A DNA stretch of 54,496 nt from an uncultured Ignavibacteriota bacterium (GTDB lineage: Bacteria > Bacteroidota > Ignavibacteria > UBA10030 > UBA8401), in NCBI GenBank assembly GCA_903861125.1, contig CAIOTF010000014.1, positions 1-54,496 on the forward strand. Reading direction: 5' to 3'. Positions 7,031 to 14,244 of the stretch are shown here, piece after piece (positions within the stretch are counted from its first letter, which is position 1; each line of letters opens with the position of its first letter). The position numbers and the translations under genes were made by a program. The notes beneath the pieces are model-generated. The model was not told the origin of the DNA, made no database searches, and saw only the letters and a list, made by a program, of their open reading frames with translations.

Positions 7031-8998
7031 ATGAAGAAACCAAAAATAAAAAATCTAATCGAGCGTCCCAAGAAAAGTGTTTTTGCCGTTCCCACCATTT
7101 ATAAAACTAAAATCAAAAATGCTGAAATAGAAATTGATTAAGAAAACTACGCCTCTGCGATTCAAACATTGAATAAACTGATCGAACAGTATCCAAATGA
7201 ACACGAAGCTCATTTTTTACGTTGTCATTGCAAAGTGAATATAGGAGATTTGGAAGATGCATTAAAAGATTCAGACCATTTAATTCAGTTAGGGAATAGT
7301 GATAAAAATATTTTATGGTATAATGCATTTTTGAAGGTGTCGTTTGGGAAATTAATGGATGCGGAAATCATATTAAAAAATATTTTGAATAAAGAGAGTA
7401 AAGATGTTGGTACCCTATTTTTGTTGGGATTTATTAAGTTAAGGCAATATGATCTTGGGAAGGCGATATTTTATTTTGATGAAGCTATCAAAATAAGCCC
7501 AGAAAAATATGAATCTTTAGCATTTCGCGGATTATCATATGCACACCAAGGTAAAGAATTACAAGCACTTTCAGATTTTGAGAATATACCTCTATATGAT
7601 AAAGAGCTACAATCACACGTCTCAACAGGTAAAGGAATTCTTTGTCTCCGAAAGGGTAATCTTTTCAATGCATTGAATAATTTTGACAAAGCAATCGAAA
7701 TATTTCCCAATAACCCGACCGGATATTATTTTCGTGGTATTGTAAAAATAGAATTAAAAGATCCTACGGCCGAAGATGATTTTCTGAAGGCTAACAAATC
7801 CGGTGGAGATGCCGCAGGTCTCCAAGAATCTGCAATTTATATGTATTTGAAAATCGTAATGGTAAGGGACATTTCAAAGGCTATGGTTATTGCAGCATAT
7901 GGTATTCAAAAGTTACCTGAAAGTGCTTTGTTATGGGAGTCCTTGAGTTCAATCCAATTCTATTGTGGTGAATATAAAAAGTCTTTGGAGTCAGCCAACC
8001 GTTCAATATTAATAATTAAAGAAAATGAAAATGCTTGGTATTATCGATTGATGTCAAAATTCTTACTGGGTGATAGAGAAGGTTGTGAGGAGGATTTTGT
8101 CGTTGCATTTAAGATGCTGGGGGATTCTCCTCTTATATATTATGTGGCAGGATTATGTGAATATTTAAATATATCACTCGAGAGTTATATTGAAAAGGCA
8201 TTGTCTAGTAATCCTAACGATCCTAGGACACTTTTTGTGAAGGGTGGTATACTGTATCAGAAGGGGGAAAAAGAAAAAGGAATGGATTGTTTTAGACTTG
8301 CACATGAGAATGGATATCCACTCACTGAATATGAATGTAAACAGTTTAGTGAATTATTTGCAAAAGAGTTGAGTTCGATTGATGAAAAGGAAAAACAAAG
8401 TAGTAATAAAGTTGGGTTGAAAGAAGTTGTCTCAGCTGAACAACCCAACATATTTCAACGAGATGGAGATATATGGCTATTGAAATATAATGGGGGAGAG
8501 ATAATAACATTAAAGGATAGTGTTGGGCTACGATATATCAAAATGTTGTTGGTGAAACCTCATCATCCTTTTCAATCAACTTTTATGGTGATGATTATTA
8601 ACAAAAACGTCGGTATGGAAATATCGAATGAAACTAATCTTGATAATTATAAATATGAAAGAAGGAAAAAATTAGATTCGAAAACTATGAAGATTTATAA
8701 AGATGATCTTGTAGATTCAGAAGCTGAGTTACAAGAAATGTCTTTAAATGATGAAAAATATGGAGAAATGGAAGAGCACACACAATGGTTAAAGAAACAA
8801 CTTTATAACGGGCAATTTAATGAAATTGATACGGATGATCTAAAGACATCAACTGCAGTTCGAAATGCAATTAACAGAGTGCGAAAACAAATAAAAGAGA
8901 AAGATGTTGATTTTGGTGAGCATCTTATTAATAATATAGATACGGGTTTGAGGGTTATTTACCGCCCGCCAACTGAAATATTATGGTCAGTAGGATAA
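7031..8998 (+). pseudogene. TPR protein with regulator-type C-terminal domain, interrupted by an in-frame TAA
   Basis: ATG at 7031 opens a 36-residue frame (MKKPKIKNLIERPKKS...) that meets TAA at 7139. The same frame continues directly with ENYASAIQTLNKLIEQYP, which is the first helix pair of a TPR repeat, and then stays open to 8998. Apart from a TTG at 7169 inside that repeat, there is no early start codon; the first in-frame ATG is about 60 residues later. The simplest reading is one gene broken by a nonsense change. About ten TPR units follow, to near 8350. The last 180 residues (DGDIWLLKYNGGEIITLKDS, then GLRYIKMLL, then AVRNAINRVRKQI and FGEHLINNIDTGLRVIYRPP) match a C-terminal winged-helix-like domain seen in cyclase/LuxR-type ATPase regulators. 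A sequencing error at the stop cannot be excluded. Confidence 0.65.
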
Positions 8999-9084
8999 CC
9001 ACATTATTATGCATTATGGTCAGGTAAATTATATGTAAACATCCTCAAATTGTCATCAAAATAGGATATATCCTATAAAATATG

Positions 9085-9129
9085 AAAGCCGAAACCGTCA
9101 CCTAACAAGTGGCTGTTTCGGCTTTTTCT
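9085..9129 (+). terminator. Rho-independent terminator
   Basis: AAAGCCGAAAC (9085-9095) and GTTTCGGCTTT (9115-9125) form a perfect 11-bp stem followed by TTTCTGTTTT. It closes the TPR gene and insulates the operator-like element 20 bases downstream. Confidence 0.8.
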
Positions 9130-9146
9130 GTTTTAAAGCCTGTTTT

Positions 9147-9184
9147 GTATGAAAACATACACGAGTTGTATGACATAATAAGTA
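9147..9184 (+). repeat. Operator/promoter-like 37-bp element, copy 1
   Basis: The element begins with the palindrome GTATG-AAAA-CATAC and continues with ACGAGTTGTATGACATAAT and AAGTA. A copy with one mismatch lies at 9754-9791. A further GTATG begins 21 bases after the first, two helical turns on. It sits 62 bases before the SD-led start at 9246, so it probably combines a regulator-binding site with a promoter. Confidence 0.6.
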
Positions 9185-9245
9185 GATGCAAGTCAACCAT
9201 ATCATAATTAACCCATATCACAAACAACATATAAAAGGAGTCACA

Positions 9246-9746
9246 ATGAAAAACGAAATCCTTAACGCTCTAAAAACGGTTCAAACCTTAGTTTCAAATC
9301 CTGGGTATGAAACACCGTTGTATGTTCGGTTGCGGACTACGACCGGCCGATTAATGGTCGGTATTAATTCAATAACTATCGATGATACAACCATTCGCCT
9401 CATCGATGACCAAAAAGGTGAGATAATCATCGAAGTTGCGGATGTAACTGCCGTAGAAGCATTCAAAGATTCTGTCGGTCGATCTATCTTTCTGAAGGAT
9501 TTTGAAAGTGAATCTACATTGGCTAGTGATTATATCAACGAGAACGAACTGCTTACTCAGATAGCGAATCGTGAGGCAGGGGAATGGCAAGAATTGATGC
9601 TGGATGCAGCCGGAATTGACAAAGAAATATCAACAGATATTATTTCTTCTTCAGATAAATCCAAGGCAAGAAATATTCGGAACGAAATGATTGCAAATCA
9701 GATCGAATATTTTTTCGAATCTTGGCAGGCTTTGAGAGCAGCATGA
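9246..9746 (+). CDS. Unrecognised island protein with Sm-like beta-rich N-terminal half
   Basis: AAAGGAG with 5 bases of spacing selects the ATG at 9246 (MKNEILNALKTV); an in-frame ATG at 9186 lacks an SD site. The 166-residue product has a short helix and then alternating strands (LYVRLRTTTGRLMVG, SITIDDTTIRLIDD, EIIIEVADVTAVEAF) that resemble an LSm/SH3-like small barrel in hydrophobic pattern. The C-terminal part (about residues 85-166) is helical and acidic. No signal peptide or membrane segment is visible. I recognise no family. It is the first gene after the 37-bp element, and its last bases lie just upstream of the second copy of that element. Confidence 0.6.
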   Translation: MKNEILNALKTVQTLVSNPGYETPLYVRLRTTTGRLMVGINSITIDDTTIRLIDDQKGEIIIEVADVTAVEAFKDSVGRSIFLKDFESESTLASDYINENELLTQIANREAGEWQELMLDAAGIDKEISTDIISSSDKSKARNIRNEMIANQIEYFFESWQALRAA

Positions 9747-9753
9747 TCAACAT

Positions 9754-9791
9754 GTATGTAAACATACACGAGTTGTATGACATAATAAGTA
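9754..9791 (+). repeat. Operator/promoter-like 37-bp element, copy 2
   Basis: GTATG-TAAA-CATAC followed by the same tail as copy 1, with one difference in 37 bases. It begins 8 bases after the stop codon of the 9246 gene. Such conservation in non-coding DNA next to freely evolving genes suggests a functional site or a recent duplication. ATG at 9791 overlaps its last base. Confidence 0.6.
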
Positions 9792-10000
9792 TGGAGACAG
9801 TAAACACAACACAGTTAAAAATAAACGATTCAGCACCCCACGAGTGTATTTCAAACTCTCCGGTTTTCTGGGAAACCGCAGACAATGTCTTGAAAGGACA
9901 TAATATTATGAAAACAGTAACTGTTAACACAGATTCAACAGTAAACCAGAAAAACTGGGCACTGGAAGCAACTCAACACATTCAACCAAAAGGAGATTTT

Positions 10001-10285
10001 ATGATTTATTCAACGATCGTTTTTACCGGTGGTAAATTCGGAAGGTTAACGAATTCAATTGTCAATCAACTGGAGCGCCACTTTGAGGTATGGGCATCAG
10101 AAGATCCAGATTCCACTTTTGAATTCAAATGGATCAAGGATTCTTTAATCTTTAGAACAAATAGTAGTGAATTGTTTAGTAAGTGGTTGATGATCGAGAA
10201 TGAATACATGAATTATATGTTAAGTGAAGATCAGATGATATTTGCTGTTCAATATGAAGATTATGATTACGCAAACGTTGCATAA
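10001..10285 (+). CDS. Unrecognised 94-residue island protein
   Basis: The best-supported start is ATG 10001, with AAAGGAG 6 bases before it. In-frame ATGs at 9908 (AAAGGA about 12 bases upstream) and 9791 would add 31 or 70 residues. The core reads MIYSTIVFTGGKFGRLTN, then a helix NQLERHFEVWAS, a strand pair FEFKWIKDSLIFRTN and a C-terminal helix and strand (MIFAVQYEDYDY), an alpha/beta pattern like a small ferredoxin-like fold. It is acidic and soluble. No family is recognised. The second copy of the 37-bp element lies 210 bases upstream, giving a long 5' leader if that is the promoter. The 254 bases between genes hold only that element and the alternative starts. Confidence 0.5.
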   Translation: MIYSTIVFTGGKFGRLTNSIVNQLERHFEVWASEDPDSTFEFKWIKDSLIFRTNSSELFSKWLMIENEYMNYMLSEDQMIFAVQYEDYDYANVA

Positions 10286-10295
10286 GGAGAACATA

Positions 10296-10340
10296 ATGAA
10301 AAACAATCTTGAACGTGCACCGCCTGTAAATACTAATTAA
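10296..10340 (+). CDS. 14-residue SD-led mini-ORF
   Basis: AAGGAG with 6 bases of spacing precedes ATG and a 14-codon frame (MKNNLERAPPVNTN) ending in TAA. The first codons repeat the MKN start of the 9246 gene. It may be a leader peptide for the TPR gene 40 bases downstream or the stub of a decayed gene. Confidence 0.3.
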   Translation: MKNNLERAPPVNTN

Positions 10341-10380
10341 CGCTCGATACACATTAACTACTAACTCAAGGAATCCAACT

Positions 10381-11028
10381 ATGTCAGACTTGAATGTAAA
10401 CTCAAAAATGTTTGTCGATGACCCGATGGTTCATTCGACCCAGCTGTTCAATGAAGGTCTTGCTTTAGCTGAAAAGGATGAATACGAAAATGCTCTTTCA
10501 GTTTTCGGTCAATACCGAAAGTTTCATCCGGAAGATCCGAAAGTATATTATCACCTTGCAGATTGTCATTACTCATTGCAAAAATATGATCATGCTTTGG
10601 AACTCGTTGACAGAGCAATTGCAATGGACGAAGAATATGGCGAAGCCTTTAGATTAAAAGGATTTATTCTAATCGAGAATAGAGAGTATAACATAGCAAT
10701 TCCTTTTCTCGAATATAGCAATGCAGTGTTGCCAGACGATGAACTTACATTGTCTGGATTGTTACGAGCTTATTTTCTTTCACGACTATTTAAGTCGGCA
10801 CTAGTATGCGTAAACAAACTTCTTGATAAAAAACCAAAACAAAAAGAATTGCGTGTATATGAAGCAGGAATATATGAGATGCTTGGTCAGATTGATAAAG
10901 CCATTTCGATAGCCGAAGAATTAGTAAAAGTTGATCCAGTTGATGAAAGACATGCAGAACAATTGGATTTGTATAAATGTATGAAGGAAGAACAGGATTT
11001 GAACCGCTACCCTGGAATGAACAACTAA
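10381..11028 (+). CDS. Small TPR-repeat protein of the island
   Basis: The 215-residue protein has a 20-residue acidic start and then about five tetratricopeptide units: EGLALAEKDEYENALSVF, KVYYHLADCHYSLQKYDHAL, GEAFRLKGFILIENREYNIA, a weaker one near residue 120, and RVYEAGIYEMLGQIDKAISI. The repeats end near residue 195 with a short polar tail. TPR arrays bind protein partners, so it is probably an adaptor or chaperone for another island protein. There is no signal peptide. AAGGAA lies 7 bases before the ATG. It has no enzymatic domain and is distinct from the larger interrupted TPR gene at 7031, which carries a regulator-type C-terminus. Confidence 0.75.
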   Translation: MSDLNVNSKMFVDDPMVHSTQLFNEGLALAEKDEYENALSVFGQYRKFHPEDPKVYYHLADCHYSLQKYDHALELVDRAIAMDEEYGEAFRLKGFILIENREYNIAIPFLEYSNAVLPDDELTLSGLLRAYFLSRLFKSALVCVNKLLDKKPKQKELRVYEAGIYEMLGQIDKAISIAEELVKVDPVDERHAEQLDLYKCMKEEQDLNRYPGMNN

Positions 11029-11055
11029 TGACACAAATAACAAACGGAGGTCACA

Positions 11056-11123
11056 ATGATCAAATGATACAAAAACATGCAACACCGATTCAACGTGGAC
11101 CAGAAAATCTGGTTCACAAATAG
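11056..11123 (+). other. Three-codon minigene (M-I-K-stop) overlapping a 19-codon ORF behind a consensus SD
   Basis: CGGAGG followed by TCACA precedes ATG-ATC-AAA-TGA at 11056-11067. A second ATG at 11064 overlaps that stop and opens a 19-residue frame (MIQKHATPIQRGPENLVHK) ending at 11123. The leader GGAGGTCACAATGA nearly matches the leader of the 9246 gene (GGAGTCACAATGA). It may be a decayed gene start or a translated leader for the gene at 11146. Confidence 0.35.
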
Positions 11124-11145
11124 TTCTCTAATAAGGAGATACACT

Positions 11146-11766
11146 ATGGACCCATTAACAAGCAATAAGCGAATCTCGAAAGCCGAGATTCTATCGCAGC
11201 GCCGAACATTTAACGGCGCAACAAAGCGTTACGATTCAGCAGAAAAGAAGCTGAAGACGATTGACAAGGAGTTGGAAAGAAAGTCGATTACATCGACTCG
11301 TCGGAAGACCTTGGCAACCCAGCGCATCCATTGGTTAGGAGAAAGGGATGCTGCGAACGTTGAAAAGGAACTGTCGAAGCAAAAGCTTAACTCCCACTTG
11401 GATCACAACAAGGGGATCGATTCAGCTGAACGAATCGAGAAGAGCAAAGCAGGCAATGTTAAATTGCGAGTTGGCAAGTTAACATTCACGCTGCAGAAGC
11501 ACCTCAAATCTTCTGAGTTACCAGTAGATTCAAAAGAGCGAATTGTGTCGGCAATTCAGAAAGACGATACACAGCAATTCCGAGATGTTCTTGCAGTAGT
11601 AGTAAAGAACAATTCGAAGATCAAGGTCAGATTTGAAGGTGTGCCTGACGAGGTCAGCGGCCCACTGTTGGCAAGCATGATGAAGTGGTTCAAGTCCCGT
11701 TATGATATTGTAACGGATGAATCATCATCAAAATCTACGCCAGTTGTTGCTCCAGAAGTAGCTTAA
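11146..11766 (+). CDS. Unrecognised basic coiled-coil island protein
   Basis: AAGGAG with 7 bases of spacing sets the ATG at 11146 (MDPLTSNKRISKAE). The 206-residue protein begins with a strongly basic helical region (residues about 8-80, rich in Lys, Arg and Glu, heptad-like: RYDSAEKKLKTIDKELERK). After that comes a more globular part with strands VKLRVGKLTFTLQK and KIKVRFEGV, ending in a Ser/Pro-rich tail. Such basic coiled-coil proteins often bind nucleic acid or pack with phage-type complexes, but this is inference only. The GC content is higher than in the surrounding island genes. A GC-rich hairpin begins 13 bases after the stop codon. Confidence 0.6.
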   Translation: MDPLTSNKRISKAEILSQRRTFNGATKRYDSAEKKLKTIDKELERKSITSTRRKTLATQRIHWLGERDAANVEKELSKQKLNSHLDHNKGIDSAERIEKSKAGNVKLRVGKLTFTLQKHLKSSELPVDSKERIVSAIQKDDTQQFRDVLAVVVKNNSKIKVRFEGVPDEVSGPLLASMMKWFKSRYDIVTDESSSKSTPVVAPEVA

Positions 11767-11778
11767 AGAAAAGATATA

Positions 11779-11802
11779 CCGGGCCGGCGAATGCTGGCCC
11801 GG
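11779..11802 (+). other. GC-rich intergenic hairpin with GAAT loop
   Basis: CCGGGCCGGC and GCTGGCCCGG pair over 10 bases with one G-T wobble around GAAT, followed by AAGTTTTAT. It lies between two island genes in the same position as the hairpins at 12483 and 13004. It may be a terminator, attenuator or RNA-processing/stability site. Confidence 0.55.
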
Positions 11803-11834
11803 AAGTTTTATAAAACATAAGAAAGAGCTTACTT

Positions 11835-12470
11835 ATGAAAAAACAGAACGGAAATTCGTTTGGGTCGAGATACAAGGAATTCTCCAAGGAATATAAAAAA
11901 CTTGGAAACAAATATGACAACGGGAAGTTGAAGAGCAATGAATGCTCGAAAGAAATTGGAAACCTGTTGAAGTATAATCAAGAGATGATCGCAGGTGATT
12001 GTGCAGCAAAAGATACACTGGAGATTATGCAACAACCATTATCCCCATTAGCCTATCAAGCATCTGAAATGTTGGCTTTTAGAGGAAGATACAAAGTGGA
12101 AGTAGCAGAGTTCAGTGCAAAAACATTGAACTATATACTCGAAAATGAAGGGATGAAAGGAAACGAAGATATTATCAATCGGTTGGTATCCCGCATCAGT
12201 GAAGGAGGTGAAAAAGGATTAATAGCATACAATGATATTGAAAAACTGCTTTCAGAGAAAAGAATCTCAAGATATCTGAAGTTGAATATTAGAACTTACT
12301 TTTGTGTAATGGGTGATTTCAAAACCGAAGCTCTAGCCCATTTCGTAAAGCTAATTCAATGCAAGGATCCTGAATATCGATTGGATGCTCAACATCAGTA
12401 TCAAGTAGATATTTTCAAAGAAAAGTTAAAAAGAGCATTAAAAGATAATGCCAATAGAAACAAGAAATAG
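11835..12470 (+). CDS. Unrecognised helical island protein
   Basis: The 211-residue protein starts MKKQNGNSFGSRYKEF, with AAAGAG 9 bases upstream of the ATG. It is Lys/Glu-rich and predicted almost wholly helical. Phrases such as PLAYQASEMLAFRGRYKVEVAEFSA and EGMKGNEDIINRLVSRISEG suggest HEAT-like helical packing around a short hydrophobic core, without membrane segments or signal peptide. No catalytic motif is visible and no family is recognised. It lies between two GC-rich hairpins (11779 and 12483), so its mRNA may be processed away from its neighbours. Confidence 0.6.
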   Translation: MKKQNGNSFGSRYKEFSKEYKKLGNKYDNGKLKSNECSKEIGNLLKYNQEMIAGDCAAKDTLEIMQQPLSPLAYQASEMLAFRGRYKVEVAEFSAKTLNYILENEGMKGNEDIINRLVSRISEGGEKGLIAYNDIEKLLSEKRISRYLKLNIRTYFCVMGDFKTEALAHFVKLIQCKDPEYRLDAQHQYQVDIFKEKLKRALKDNANRNKK

Positions 12471-12482
12471 ATGCAAATATAT

Positions 12483-12500
12483 GCCGGCGGAAACGCCGGC
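12483..12500 (+). other. Perfect GC-rich hairpin with GAAA tetraloop, copy 1
   Basis: GCCGGCG-GAAA-CGCCGGC forms a 7-bp stem with a GNRA tetraloop. The upstream flank TAGATGCAAATAT begins at the stop codon of the preceding gene, and the SD sequence GGAAAGG of the next gene follows directly. The same hairpin with nearly the same upstream flank recurs at 13004. Its abutment on the SD suggests a 5' stabiliser or regulator of translation. Confidence 0.65.
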
Positions 12501-12514
12501 GGAAAGGTATAAAT

Positions 12515-12937
12515 ATGATACTATTTAAAGATATACAAAATACGGATGAACAGATTCAATACTTTAGCGAGAAAAAGATAATATGCCAACGGTTCAATAG
12601 TCCAAGAGGTATTGCATATGAATTGTCTGTTGAGTGGAAACAAACGCCTTTAACTGCTACGTTTTACTCCGATAAAGAATGCAAAACATTTTTTCTTGAA
12701 ATGATATCACAACAAGCTGTTGATCCAAAGTCATATTGGAATGTTCTCAAAACACTGAAAGGGTTGAAGGTTCCCCGTATTCTTACTTGGGAATTAATGG
12801 ATTCAGGATATTATTCACTGAGAACATTGACTGACGATCGTGATGTCTTGGAGGATATCAATTACACACTGAAAAAAATGGCTAAACTCTTTTTAACTTT
12901 TGTGCCAGAAATTGAATTAATCGCACGCGGTAATTAA
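12515..12937 (+). CDS. Unrecognised 140-residue island protein
   Basis: GGAAAGG with 7 bases of spacing precedes the ATG (MILFKDIQNTDEQIQ). The protein is of mixed alpha/beta pattern: strands ICQRFNSPRGIAYELSVEW and PLTATFYSD, a helix around ECKTFFLEMISQ, then LKTLKGLKVPRILTWELMD and a C-terminal helix (INYTLKKMAKLFLTF). There is no membrane segment, signal peptide or known motif. It is the last gene before the integrase and is bracketed by the two identical GAAA hairpins at 12483 and 13004. Confidence 0.55.
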   Translation: MILFKDIQNTDEQIQYFSEKKIICQRFNSPRGIAYELSVEWKQTPLTATFYSDKECKTFFLEMISQQAVDPKSYWNVLKTLKGLKVPRILTWELMDSGYYSLRTLTDDRDVLEDINYTLKKMAKLFLTFVPEIELIARGN

Positions 12938-13003
12938 ACGTATTTTAGGTCTCTTTACTAAAAAGGACAAAATCCGTTGTGTTTAGCAATTAGATACAAA
13001 TAT

Positions 13004-13025
13004 GCCGGCGGAAACGCCGGCTTTT
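13004..13025 (+). terminator. GC-rich hairpin with GAAA tetraloop and T-run, copy 2
   Basis: The same GCCGGCG-GAAA-CGCCGGC hairpin as at 12483 is here followed by TTTT, so it can act as a rho-independent terminator. It ends only 17 bases before the integrase ATG. It probably shields the integrase from upstream transcription or acts as an attenuator. Confidence 0.65.
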
Positions 13026-13037
13026 AATTAAATCACT

Positions 13038-14192
13038 ATGACACTCACCCAACTTCCTAAATATTTGCTGCACGATCATCGGCTGCTAGCACTATACTGT
13101 TTCCTTCAAATGGGAAGGAATAGTCAACCGTCGAAGATTCGTTTAAACGGAGTTGTCGTTGAAGTTAAAGAGAATGAATCCGTTGTTTCAAATGAAGACA
13201 TCATCGCTGCAACGGGTATTCAATCAGAAATAATACCAGACCTGATGACAAGTTTGGATGAAGTAGAATTGTTGAAGATAGCGGAAATCAGTTCTGGCTA
13301 TTATAAAGTTAGATCACAACAAAATGAAAGTATTCCTGTCTCAGAGACATTCGAGGAGTTTTCCAAGAAATACATTGAATATGTCTCATCCAATATGGCA
13401 CCGAAAACATTGGACAATGCGAAGAGAGTCATTAAAGCTTTTTGCATATATGCAGGCAGTAAGTCGATAGCAGGTTTTACCGCTGAAGATATTGAAGAAT
13501 TCAAACGGAAACGAAAAGATGAAGTCGGTCTGACAACTATTAATATGGATATCCGAACAATAAGAGCAGCGTTCAACGTAGCTATCTCATGGAAACGAAT
13601 CAAAGAGAATCCCTGCGATTCTGTTAAACAGCTGAAGATAAATGATGAGAAAACTAAGTTCTTTGCACGCGAACAGTGCGATCTTCTATTAGCGAATATC
13701 AAAGATGCGTGGTTCAGACGCATCGTTTTGTTCGCAATTGTTACCGGACTTCGCAGAGGAGAAATACCGAATCTAAAATGGACCGATTATGATCAAGAAA
13801 AACAAACAATTTCAATCCAGTCAAGCAGTGAATATCGAGTAAAGGGCGGTAAAGCTAGAACAATCGTGTTGCATGAGGATGCAATAAAGATTTTACAGTT
13901 GATACCGAGAAAGGGTGAACTAATATTTGTTAGGGACCAAGGAGAACCAGTCGATGCGAGTCATATTTCAAAGAAGCTTAAGAAATTGATCCGAAAACTT
14001 GGGCTACCGGAAGATCTTCATTTCCATTCTCTTCGTCATACGTTCGGAACATACGCTGCCGATGCCGGTGTGCCAGTCAATACTATTAAAGAAATAATGG
14101 GACACTCATCGATCTTGACGACACAGAATTATATTGGTGTGAATCGTGAAGTAATGAAGAACGAGTTGAAAAAAATCTCAATGCCATGTTGA
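13038..14192 (+). CDS. Tyrosine recombinase (integrase) with extra N-terminal winged-helix-like domain
   Basis: The 384-residue protein has the full tyrosine recombinase catalytic set: Arg in TGLRRGE (about residue 237), Lys in KGGKAR (about 268), HxxR in HSLRHTF (about 330), His in GHSS (about 355) and the nucleophile Tyr in TTQNYIGV (about 365). The SAM-like core-binding domain covers about 95-185. Ahead of it, residues 1-90 form an additional domain: YLLHDHRLLALYCFLQMG, then VSNEDIIAATGIQSE, then a strand turn ISSGYYKVRS. It resembles the winged-helix start of phage replisome organisers. The gene lies at the right end of the element, 130 bases from the tRNA-Lys fragment it presumably recombines. 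It has no SD sequence, and a terminator-like hairpin lies just upstream. Confidence 0.9.
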   Translation: MTLTQLPKYLLHDHRLLALYCFLQMGRNSQPSKIRLNGVVVEVKENESVVSNEDIIAATGIQSEIIPDLMTSLDEVELLKIAEISSGYYKVRSQQNESIPVSETFEEFSKKYIEYVSSNMAPKTLDNAKRVIKAFCIYAGSKSIAGFTAEDIEEFKRKRKDEVGLTTINMDIRTIRAAFNVAISWKRIKENPCDSVKQLKINDEKTKFFAREQCDLLLANIKDAWFRRIVLFAIVTGLRRGEIPNLKWTDYDQEKQTISIQSSSEYRVKGGKARTIVLHEDAIKILQLIPRKGELIFVRDQGEPVDASHISKKLKKLIRKLGLPEDLHFHSLRHTFGTYAADAGVPVNTIKEIMGHSSILTTQNYIGVNREVMKNELKKISMPC

Positions 14193-14216
14193 CAAAACAG
14201 GAAAAAAAACTATATT
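14189..14216 (+). promoter_or_regulatory. Sigma70-like promoter at the end of the integrase gene, pointing outwards
   Basis: TTGACA (14189-14194) is followed by a 16-base spacer and TATATT (14211-14216). It overlaps the integrase stop codon and points at the tRNA junction. In a circularised element it would read across the attachment site into the unseen left end. Confidence 0.4.
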
Positions 14217-14244
14217 GCATATACAAATTTAACACACTGGTGCT

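Noticed and set aside
7139-7141. Reassignment of TAA to a sense codon
   Set aside because: Many other genes in the window end properly at TAA, for example at 1792 and 11766, and TAG and TGA are also used as stops. A local mutation or error is simpler.
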